Source: Taiwanofungus camphoratus (lineage: Eukaryota; Basidiomycota; Agaricomycetes; Polyporales; Taiwanofungaceae). Taken from it: a stretch of 64,000 nucleotides of DNA. Where the stretch lies: NCBI GenBank assembly GCA_003999685.1, contig CP021224.1, positions 2,294,001-2,358,000 of the forward strand. Direction: 5' to 3'. A program made the position numbers and the translations under genes. The notes under the pieces were generated by a model. The model did not search any database and had not been told where the DNA came from. It saw only the letters and a list, made by a program, of their open reading frames with translations. This document shows positions 11,670 through 24,128 of this stretch, piece after piece (position 1 is the first letter of the stretch; every line of letters starts with the position of its first letter).

Positions 11670-14284
11670 TTAGTTCCTGCCACCGACGACAGACGCAACT
11701 CGACCCAAGTGCGTCTCAAGTTTGACAATGTCTCCCATGAGGCTTGTATATCTCTTGTCAAACTCGTCGAGGACATCATAGGAGAGCAGATGATTATGAA
11801 CAACTATCTCTCGCCCTTTCGATTCTGTCGGTTGAAGTACATCTTGGATCACCAATGATGGGGATAAGGGTCTTGCCTCGTCACTTCTATGTATGCTTCC
11901 TTGACCGACCTTCAAAAAATAGGAAGAGCCGGAGATAGTTGGTGTTTGACTTCTCCTTGACAGCATAGACATGGCGGAACCCGGTCTCGGACTTGGACTC
12001 GGACTCGGGGGCACGTCCAAGCCTGCGTCCGAGAAGCTCGCATCTTCGGCTAATACCTCCTGTGAGACAGGATCTAACACGGACAGTACGGAGTTACTGA
12101 GCGAACTTAATGAAGGCGCAGCCGCCTCGGTCCTGTATGACACGCCACCATCGCCGACGACGATCACAGAAGTGTCGAACCTGAGCTCCTTGAGCGCAGA
12201 CGAGCGGCTGAAGGACGTAAGGATGCGCGGCTTGCGCCCGCTCTCGAGCACTTTCTTGCGTGCGCTCATTCCTACGCAGTCCACGAGCTGTTTCATCGCC
12301 TCACGATCAGATACGGCGCGACGGGGCGCTGTGCGGCGGATAGTGCTGGCGCGAGGAAGTGTCTGGTGTGGAGTGAGCGCACTTGGGCGGATGGGCGTGG
12401 CGAACGGATACCGCTGAGAACTCAGTGTGACATTTATCGTGTTCCGAGATCCTTGTATAAATGGGGTTGATGGTACGGAGAGGCGGGTAAGAGGGTGTGG
12501 AGTGTGGATATCGGCCGGAGCGAACGTGTGCATTTTCTCGTCTGCCGTTGGGAACGCATCTGCCGGAGGACCCCACGAGAACCCGATGAATGATGCTGTA
12601 GACTGTTCCCGTAAACTTGAACGGCAGGTGTGCTGTGACGGCGTCGTTGGATTGGCAGATGCACTCAGTGCAGACTGCGGGGAGGACTGAAAAAGCGCAG
12701 AGAAGGCGAAGGGGGGTGCGTCTGACGGTTCTCCAGGAGAACTGGAGATGGGTCGAGCAGCATCTGAAGGCTGGACTGGCGTCGAATAGGTAAACTGAGG
12801 GAGATGCAAGCCGGACGGGCTCGACACTAAAGCCCAATGTCAGGTGTTATCAGAAAACTCGTACTTTAGTCTGGGCGACGACGTGCAGTGATCGCTCACG
12901 TTCGTATAAACTTGACCACTTTATGCCTTCAAAAAATGGATGCCACATGATCTCGTCGGTGTTCCCGCGGCCCAGACGCAGTTCTGAGCTAGTCAGCAGC
13001 CTATTATATCATGAATACCTTTAGCGCCATCCTTTCTGAAGTATCAACCTACCGGCGCAATAAATCTTGAAGATCACTAGAAATCGAAGCAGACTCATCG
13101 AAACGGAGGCTTCTCTAAAAGCAAGAATCGAGCCTGGTCATTACTTATCGGGAAAAAAATTGGAATGCCACCAGGTGCACGCACATGATGGTCAGTAATT
13201 TTAAGATACGTTTGCTTTATGTCCCTTGCAAAGAACGGAGCAACACCGTAAGCCAACTCGTACAGCATGGCACCCATGCTCCACCAGTCTGTCTCGCGCC
13301 CATATCCTCCCGTTTCGTCTCTGGAAAGTGGACGGGTATCATCAGCCATCTCCAACGCCACTAGTGCCTCCTCATGCGCCTGAAGAATTTCTGGAGAAAT
13401 ATAGTCGCATGTGCCACAAGGAACGAGGCAGTACTGCTTTGGTACGCGTTGACTGCCGTCTTGGTCCGGCGGCAGAAGCGGGGCGGCCGAACCAAAGTCA
13501 ATAAGCAGGAGATGAGCAGATGATGCGAGAACGAAATTATGCGGCTTGATGTCCCTGTCACATCATCAGAGCTATAGTCCTCGATATAAGCGACTCTACG
13601 AATCGCGTTTCTACTCACCGATGCACGAAGCCTTGGGAATGGCACCAATGTATGGCACTGACTGTTTGCGGTACCCACCATCTAAGGTCTGTCTCAGGGA
13701 CCTTGCCATCATGAGGGCTGGACTCCAATACGTCCCACAATGTCCCGCCCTCTGCATAATCCATCACAAGGCTAAGGTGCGTTGGCGTCTGGAATGCGCA
13801 AAGAAGATGTGGAGCCCAGTGCGAGTCAGTCCTTCGCGCTCGCAACAGAATGTCACGTTCAAACTGAGGAAAACATTGCTGGGACAAGACTATTAGTCCC
13901 TCGGTACGAATATAACTGTTTATCATTGAACGCACGTCGCGAGTTCTGAGCGCGATTCGCTTTTCTATAGACTTACGGACATATACGCAGCCATTTTGTC
14001 TACAAGTTACGACATCGATCTAACAAGCATATCATCATTTAGGAACCATACGGCCATAGATTCACGCCACCTACAACGCCAAACTGGCCGTATTCCAATG
14101 TGCCGATGACGTCCAAATCTTTGTCGCCAAATCGCAGAGCATCGATCTGAGTTGTTTTGGCTGTATGAAAATAGGCAAATTCAGATCGTATGAAAGCAAA
14201 TGGGAAGGTTTGGAAGGTACTCGCAGGTCTTCCCGATGATGCATTGTCCATGTAAGATACGGTCCAATGCCAGAGCTTCAGCAT
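11670..14284 (-). CDS. Ser/Thr protein kinase with long C-terminal extension
   Basis: Exons 14284-14075, 14019-13936, 13878-13619, 13554-13185, 13114-13053, 13000-12865 and 12794-11670 join in phase to about 749 residues. A 60-bp in-frame stretch in exon 1 has GT-AG ends and may be an extra intron, giving about 729. Kinase motifs: glycine loop GTLEYGQFGV, lysine in VYVRKS, catalytic loop HRDIKPHN, DFG in LIDFGSAAP, activation segment CGTCDYISPE, and DTDWWS-like GRETDWWSMG. The fold looks closest to AGC/DMPK-type kinases, with a WHPFF segment near the end of the domain. The last 375 residues are Ser/Pro-rich, probably disordered, with a short helical end. The N-terminal start is uncertain: an open minus-strand frame at 14444-14674 could be an upstream exon. 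Confidence 0.8.
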
Positions 14285-15675
14285 CCTCGTCGCCCTCGCA
14301 CTTTAGCAATACACCCAGTTGGGCCTTGCGCTTGCCCCATGAAGGAGACATTCAAGATCATGAGAGCGCCACAGAACACTTGGAAGAAATAACAAGCTGC
14401 CCTCACAGCTCTTTCCGAAGAGTCGTTCTCGGACCACAGGTATTCAGACGTTGCAGTAAACGTCCATACACAGCGAAATAACCTGTGAAGAAGATTTTGA
14501 AAGTTTGTACGATGCTACCAGCTTCGGATCGTCATGCACAAGACCTCTAATGTTTAAACCAAGATCAAATTGCCCCCAGACGGGTGAGCACACAGAGGCC
14601 AATGTGAGATAGTATTCAAGGAAAAGGCTGAGGCTGGTTCGATGCGTGACTTTACGACGCGACGCGATGGTCACGACTCGCTCGAAAAGGTGCTTAGTAA
14701 GCGAGGACGCTGCAAACGAATTTGTTTCTCAAAGTCTCCTCCAAGTCCCAGACAGTGCCTACGTATAAGCGGCCTGGCCATGTTCTCCCAAGGGCCTCTG
14801 ACTCTTACACTCTACTTTACCTGCCTATCGTATGAGCCTCTACGTCCTCTACTAGTGGATGATCCGTCCGCGTGTCTTACTGAAACAAACTGTCACTCGA
14901 ACTCTCCACCCCGGTTTGCGTCAAGTTACGAAATTGCCTTTGACCATCTGATGATTTCGCCGTTGTCCGCAGTTCTGTGCTCCTAGTCTAATTAACAGCG
15001 CTAGAGCTTTTGACAGTTCCCAATCAATACATAAGCGGTTCTCCAGCGCGCCGACGCCCATTCATGTCCTTTGGACGCTGGGACTTGTGTATATAACCTA
15101 ATTCACGGCGCCAAACGATTATGTGGAGCAACTCTGCGAACTCGCACCATATCAATGTTCTGTTCTTTCGATTTCATAAGTAGCATCCACCGGCCATGGA
15201 ATTGCTCGAGTTAGGAGTCTTTCTTTTTCATTACTCGTATCCCCTGACGGGCAATTACATCTTGACCGTTATGCCTAGGTCACCAGGCATGCCCAAAAGC
15301 GCTCAGTCATCTCATGGCGGTCAATGTCGACCTCTTCGTGCGCTACTCGGAGCCGCCGCCAGCGTTTTGTACCACAATATAGGGAATGTATCGCAATGGT
15401 CTATCATTGCAGCGCTTGCATCGCCTACAGCGCTGTCTTGGCGATTAAAACTACGTCCCGTGAGGCTTCTTTGCTGAGCTTTTGACATGCATGATGCCTA
15501 ATGCTCCCATTACTACGTTTCAACATGGGCTCCGCTTGTCGGATCAGCTACGAGGAATGGAAGTGGCTGTGACCAAATCTACTCGTGCCCCAAGCTCTGA
15601 AGGCGAATTGCTATAAGTACTGGCTGCTTTTCTCTACCTGATCGCTATCCACATCTACTTGGGAATCTATATAAC
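14285..15675. other. Intergenic stretch, possible extra kinase exon
   Basis: Between the kinase and tyrosinase B. The minus-strand frame 14674-14444 has protein-like content (for example LVHDDPKLVASYKLSKSSSQ) followed by a plausible donor, so it may be a 5-prime exon of the kinase gene. No clean join was found. On the plus strand only short unsupported frames occur. The TATA box of tyrosinase B lies at the right end. Confidence 0.4.
15612..15617 (+). promoter_or_regulatory. TATA box of tyrosinase B
   Basis: TATAAG 58 bp before the start codon of tyrosinase B, matching the hexamer and spacing at tyrosinase A. Confidence 0.5.
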
Positions 15676-17847
15676 ATGACCAGCACTCATCCCGTTATCA
15701 CTGGTGCCTCAGGCGGGGATCTCAAACAGAACAGCTTGGGTCCCAACCGTATCGAAATCCACGACTTCGTCAAACCGGAAAACTTCCGTCAATTCTCACT
15801 GTACATTCAGGCACTGGGTAGGGGATCTCGAGACCATTTCATACCGCTGTTGTTTGACTTATTGGATCAACTTGTACCCAGGAACTTTGTCGCAACGCCC
15901 TTCGGAAAACCTCTTTTCGTTCTTCAGCATCGGTGGTATCCACGGGCTTCCCGCCCAACAATGGGGGGAATCTGGCAGCGCTCAGGCACCCACCGACCCG
16001 AACCAGTTTGGGGGTTACTGTACTCACGGTTCTGTCCTTTTCCCTACTTGGCATAGGCCCTATGTTGCCCTTCTTGAAGTACGTCCATAGTACAATGTCG
16101 ACTAGCATGTGTGCTTATGTCTCATCACGACAATAGCAAGCTCTACAGGAGTGCGCCATAGCTAAAGCGAAGGAGTACAAGACGGATACGGAGGAGTGGG
16201 GTCAAGCTGCTGCTAACTTCCGTCATCCCTACTGGGACTGGGCACATGATATGAACCTTCCTGAAGAGGTCATTTCAGACAAGGTCAAGATCACGACGCC
16301 AGAGGGAGAGAAAGAGATCACCAATCCTCTCTACGCATACAAGTTCAAGCCAGATGACTCTATCAGTTCCTTTCCCGAGCCTTATAAGAGCTGGACGACT
16401 ACCCTCAGACATCCTACCAGCAGCGATCCTGATGCCAAAACTGATGTAAAAGCACTGGTCAAGTACGTATCTCGATACCAGTGTCGCTGTTGTCTGATCT
16501 TCTGACCATTATTATCAGTACACTGAATGCCAACGCAAGACAGATCCGTACTAAAACCTACAACTGCTTACAGCGTCTTGTAACTTGGCCGACCTTCAGC
16601 AACCACACAACTGGAGAGAACGGGGTTGCGAACAGCTTGGAATCTATCCATGATAACATGCATGTACTGATCGGCGGCAATACTCCTGCTGAAGGTCACA
16701 TGAGTGATCCTGCTGTAGCTGGTCAGTGGTTCCTTAGGTTATTGTTGATGAGTTTTTGACCAAGACATGAAACAGGGTTTGATCCTATCTTCTTCTTACA
16801 TCACGCAAACGTCGATCGTCTACTCTCTTTGTGGTCGGCCGTTAACCCCGATGTCTGGGTCACGGACGGTGTTCAACCGGGTGGAACCTATACAATAACG
16901 GAGGATGGCCCAGTGGGCGACAGATCGAGTAAGTTTTCACTATACCATACTCTTGCACCATATTCTATTCAATGATTGATAAATACTGATACCTACGCGC
17001 TTAAATAGACCTCACGCCGTTCTGGATGGATCAGAAAGCCTATTGGAGTTCGGCCGACATCCAACAGGCGGACGTCTTCAGCTACACATACCCTGAGTTC
17101 AACGGCCTCGAAGGGAAAGATCCTGGTACAGTCCGAGATGCAATCCTCCAGACAATCGACAAATTGTACGGATCGAGCGTGGCCACAGCCCCATCTTCCT
17201 CCGCTCTCCAGTTAACCTCGCAGACTGTGAAAGCAACCGCGGTGCAGTCAAATACCACGGCTAAGGCCAACCTTGCGACGTCATCGAACCCCGGCTTTCA
17301 TGATTGGACTGTTCATGCCAAATTCAAGAAATTCGAACTCGGTTCCAGCTTTTCCATCCTGTTCTTTATTGGCCCAGTTCCTGAAGATCCATCTGACTGG
17401 TATACTAGCCCTTCGTTCGTGGGTTCCGTTAGTGCCTTTGTCAACAGCCGGCCGGATCGCTGCGCCAACTGCGCCAGCCGTATCAACGCGGAGATCGAGT
17501 CTTTCGTCCATCTCAACGAGCATATCCTTGCCAACTACCCGGATCTTCCGTCTCTTGATCCTGAGCACGTTAAAGATTTTTTGAAGTCGCATCTTTCGTG
17601 GCGTATTGAGGGCCGCAAGGTAAGTATTTTGGAGTACCTATGTATCGACGATATCTCATGAGCTCCCGAATTTGACCAGGCTGATGGCAGTCCAGCGGAT
17701 GTCAGCGATTTGCCATCCCTGAAGATTGTTCCCTTCTCTCAATATGTAAGCAAGGGTCCGTCCGATACGCGCCCGACACTAGGGCAACCTGTGTATCACC
17801 ATGATGTTACTCATGGTAAACCTGGAGGTGCTCTCGTGCAAGCTTAG
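15676..17847 (+). CDS. Tyrosinase (polyphenol oxidase), paralogue B
   Basis: Same enzyme class as the gene at 2726-4833. Seven exons (15676-15817, 15882-16078, 16137-16462, 16519-16721, 16776-16928, 17009-17619, 17680-17847) give 599 residues. CuA ligands are His68, His96 and His105 with Cys94 beside His96; CuB has IHDNMH (His266, His270) and FFLHH (His298/299). The C-terminal domain carries RCANC. All six introns sit at the same positions and phases as in paralogue A, and exon 4 is the same length (203 bp), so the two arose by duplication. The main length differences are in exon 2 (an extra stretch before GGYCTHGS) and exon 6 (Ser/Ala/Thr-rich linker after the CuB domain). All metal ligands are present, so it is expected to be active after C-terminal processing. 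Confidence 0.94.
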
Positions 17848-18382
17848 GATGGGAACGACCGTTCGTGCTTGGAGGTACACTGGAATTACTACGTATATGC
17901 GTTGTCAGGATTCCATGTAAAGTAGTTTGATATCAATGTCCCTGGCATCACTTCAAATTGAATAAGAGACAGTTTGTGCCCATCTTCCTGCATATGACAC
18001 ATCTAAGAGCCTCACACTCATGACATTGCTTTGTGTCAGCGACCATGTCACGCCAAAATAAAATGTGATAGCCCTTGGTGACGAACAGGTTTCAGTATTA
18101 TAAACGTACTAGTTTCACGCCCTTTCTAACATTTCCTTTGTTCCTCCGTGTCTCGTTTTGTCATGCTGGGCTCCGGCTGTCATCACGCATACTAGTAAGG
18201 ACTCCGTAGACAATTCTCACCGGTAGTCACCTTTGAACGAACGATTTGATTCACGACGCACAAACGTACTTAATTACGGTACCAGAAAACGAGTTTCCGA
18301 TACGTCGGTTAATTACAACATATGTATCTGTCTCCCTTGTCTCTCTTCAGTCCGAATTCTAATCCGTTCCAAGCGAGCGGTA
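17848..18382. other. Convergent intergenic stretch
   Basis: About 535 bp between the 3-prime ends of tyrosinase B and glycerol kinase. It should hold both 3-prime UTRs. I see no repeat and no coding potential. Confidence 0.5.
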
Positions 18383-20588
<2,206 letters not shown>

Positions 20589-21125
20589 GGTGGAGTGGTA
20601 ATGGCGAAAAAGGGGGAGACGATGCGAATACCTGAATACATGACGAATGAAGCTCATATTTCATATCCTGTGCCGTTGCTGGCGCCGGGTTATGGTGGGT
20701 ATCGGTCCGGGCCTGTCCGGGAGGTCAGCTGATACCTGCTTAATGCGGTCAGATGCGCCGCCGTGACTTCAGGCTACTTACTTACTGCTTGTTATCGCGA
20801 CTCCATCAGCGAAGCAATCAGACAGCTCCCCACAATCGCATGCCAAGCGAGATCGCACTATCATATTACAGAGACTTAGGGTATGTATGAGGGATCATAA
20901 CGTCTGGTTTCTATGTGTACGCACTGCAGCTATCCTCCGCCCCGAAGTTGTCAGGCACATCTGACATAGCCGCGGGGGTCCCAGTCAATGCCATGAGCTC
21001 GATGACCTTCCAAGGAGTCCGCAAAGAGCTATAGTCAGTCGTGTGCTTAATAGAACAAATGTAAATGATTATCAGCTCAGGATGACGTACCGGTCCGAGG
21101 CGCTGACGGGAAGAACCAATGCGGA
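20589..21125. other. Intergenic stretch
   Basis: About 537 bp between glycerol kinase and the 3-prime end of the GH47 gene. It should contain the glycerol kinase promoter. No TATA-like box, repeat or open frame stands out. Confidence 0.5.
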
Positions 21126-23713
21126 CTACGGTGAGGGCTTCGAAATGCCGAACTTGTGTCTCTCCCACGCCGACCACGTGAAAACAGGCAACGGATGCGC
21201 TTCCGTGTTGAAGACCCATCGGTCGAAGGGTACTAGCTCTTCCCCGTGGAACAATAAATACAGGTACTTCAATCTGGTTCTCATAGCATCAGCGTTGTCG
21301 TACAATTCGGGTGGTATCGCCTACGTTTCTGCAAGGAAATAACTGACAAACCGAACAATGTCGTCAGCGGAATCTTCAGGAAATCAAAAACAAAAGCACG
21401 TTACCTAGGCATGTCGTCCTTCAGAGCGGCAGGAGAACGCAGCACGTTCTTAACGGATGCATACCCTGTTGCTGTCTTGGTTTCTCGCTCAATAGCTTCG
21501 AAGATGAACCATCCTCGTTCTCTCCATACAGGGTTTCCAGTTGTCCTAAACAGGACAAACAACGATTCAATGGTCTGCAAAGGAATAAGAACAATGAGCC
21601 AACGGCTCAAGAATTCCTATTTAGTCGAACATGCCTCGGGCCTCAAAAGATAGTCAGTCCTCCTAAGTGCGTAATCTTTTTTCGGCAGCGGAGATCCCCT
21701 TAAATTGCCCTCTCGTATCTCTTCCTGCGTATACGGCATCGGCACTTTCTCTCCCAGACCAGGAGGCCATGCCTGCTCGCCCGATTCTCGCCATTTGGCA
21801 ATCGCATCTATCCAAAGCTTGCCGCCAGCCGGCGTTGGTGCCTGCGAGGCCCTGTGTCCACTAAACCTCATATGAGAAGTGTCAGGCTCGGTTGTCGGTT
21901 GCATGTAGACCTCGTCGGGCCCCAGCCCAGATGGCTGGTCTGCGTACAGCATCCAGCACGTAGTCGCTAGGCCTTCAGCTGCCCACCTGTGCAGCGACGG
22001 CAGGTCGTAATCCTGCAGGAGCTTATAAGAACGTAAACCCTCCGGGCCCAGCGTCGCTGGGTCCAAGTCATCTAGTGAAAGATCCAGCGTATGTGCGCCA
22101 AGAGCGAGTAGACCAGGGAGAAAACATGACAGATGCTCAAACCTGTGCGACGGAAGAAAACTGCCGCGGCTACTATCGGTGACGTACAGGAGATCCCGCG
22201 AGTCGGAGAGGTAGAGGAGGTGAGTCAAGATGTGATTTGTTGTCCGCAGGTCTGGAGATATGTTCAAAGGGGTAGTGAATCAGAATCAATAATAGACCGT
22301 GAGCTAGCAATGAAGTCGAGTCTGCCTACACATTTGCAAGCTTGCTACGTCACTCTTAGCAGTTAACAAATATTGCTTAAGTAGGTATTCATGAGCACTG
22401 TCTGCGGCGGCCCCGACAGACAGAACATCTACATAAATAAAAGTATATGGTGTCACGAGGACACAAATACAAGTGTCATTATGGAGTCAACATACCGTCC
22501 ACTGGTCGCCCAGAAGACAAGTTCCACCGCTTTGGAAACATGTCCCCTTGTCGGCTCACATTCGCACGTGCAAGGGTCTGAATAACATTATTCGCCTTCA
22601 TGATTCGTGTGCAGCGAATTCATCAGTACTTAGTACTAGTGGCAGAACTAAGCTTACTGACTTTCTCAAAATATTCTTTCCTGCCTGTCATCTGAGCAAG
22701 ATATGTGTACTCCAGCTGGCAGCTGGCGACCTCTGCAAGAATGCCAATGCCAGGTCCATGGGTCGCACCACTGGAATTAGAAGACGGGTGAATGGAGGGC
22801 GGTAATCAGGGGATGGAAAGAAAAGACACGAATACTCGGACATTATCGAGCTTAGCGCAGTGGGCAACATTGATGGATATGGTCAAGTGAAAGAGAATAA
22901 AACATACTCATCAGTATTCACCGCATAGAGGGGGAGCCCGCTTTCAGTGTTGAAGGCGGGAGACAGCATACGGCCGAGATCATCGGCACGTTGGAGAAGT
23001 ATTGGTTCGTGAGAAAGGGCATAGGCAGACAGAAGTCCTCCTAGATAACGTATCACGGTCTCAAAGAAAGGAGCGTATTGTTTGCGCAGGCGTCCCTCGG
23101 AGATCACGTCCTACGAGGGCGATCACCCGACAAAGCATCGCGGAGGAATGAGTGAGCGATGACCTTTACGGTCTATGGCCCACAACCAAGTTCGGTGAGG
23201 CTCACCGGTGGTAGAGAGAAATTAGCCCGTTCGACAACTGGGAGTGCGCGACCGAACTCCTCGTTAAGGCCCATGAGAATCATGGTGTCGAGCGAGTCAA
23301 AAATACTGACGCCCCAGCCGTTGAAACTAAGAGAGATTCTCAGAAGCCTGATATAGCAAGAGGAGGTACAATATTTACTTGTCCTTGCTCTTATTAGACA
23401 ATGGGAGCAACTCGTCATGAGGTGCAGCGTACACTTCGTAGCCATGGTACGCGTGTACGAATGCTCGTTTTACCTGTTCCGCTCGACTGTTCCATACATC
23501 CGACGAGGTCTCGTTGTATTCAGACCAATGTGGACCAATCCACTGCTCGAGAGGAGCCGAGTGTTGATGGAGGGCAGTGTAATACAGCATCAAGACCACT
23601 AGGACGGCTGCCGCGGCTAGAGCTAAATAACGACCGGACACGCGTCTTGTTGGGAAAGTGTTGCAAGCATATCCTGTGTAGGAGCGAAAGCCAGTATTCA
23701 CCGACGAGAACAT
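21126..23713 (-). CDS. GH47 alpha-1,2-mannosidase (class I, secretory pathway)
   Basis: Trims alpha-1,2-linked mannose from N-glycans in the ER or Golgi lumen. Ten exons (23713-23379, 23326-23206, 23110-22908, 22770-22662, 22595-22496, 22428-22354, 22251-21635, 21574-21405, 21325-21342, 21273-21126) total 631 residues. The N-terminus is a type II signal anchor (about residues 29-47, [17 protein letters not shown]). GH47 blocks follow: [96 protein letters not shown] and VFNTEAHPL, whose Thr binds calcium in this family. The conserved SYFLAETL segment is recovered only by including an 18-bp micro-exon. The intron after GCCCGAG begins with GC rather than GT. Some fungal GH47 enzymes act as ER-degradation factors, so the exact compartment is open. 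Confidence 0.92.
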
Positions 23714-24128
23714 GATGACACTGGGACGCTCAGCCTGAGGCTCCTGGCAAGAGCGTACTGGCACTTTGATTGAGAGCCCAGCTTGACAAGTTATTGGGAG
23801 GGCCAGTTGTCGATATCGCTAGGTATGGGTGTGAGTTGAGACCAACTCTTGGAGACCTATAATTACATGTGAAGGTCGCTACAGCAGTATTGAGCCTGCG
23901 CCGTCGGCCGGTCCAAGGCATGCCCAGTGTGGCGGATTTTTGCCAAACCTTCTCAGGTCTTTCCTTAGTAATATCCATTTATGGAGAACTACTGGCCCAA
24001 ACGCGCAAGTAAGCGGCCAAATCCGTGCCACAATCTTACCAAGTCCTGCCTTACGCTGGAGTCCGGCACAGTCGAACAGCTTGGGAGAACGGCTACATCA
24101 CTCTGCTACAACCCCTTCTTCTGCGAGT
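23714..24128. promoter_or_regulatory. Divergent promoter region, GH47 and AP180-like genes
   Basis: A 415-bp gap between two start codons facing away from each other. It must hold both 5-prime UTRs and promoters. No clear TATA box was found. Confidence 0.45.

Noticed and set aside
12307-12837. A 176-codon frame over the kinase tail
   Set aside because: It is a shadow frame of the long Ser/Pro-rich exon 11670-12794, which is in phase with the kinase domain.
21243-21345. Loss of the conserved SYFLAET part in the GH47 gene, suggesting a dead enzyme
   Set aside because: An 18-bp exon restores it fully, so the enzyme looks intact.
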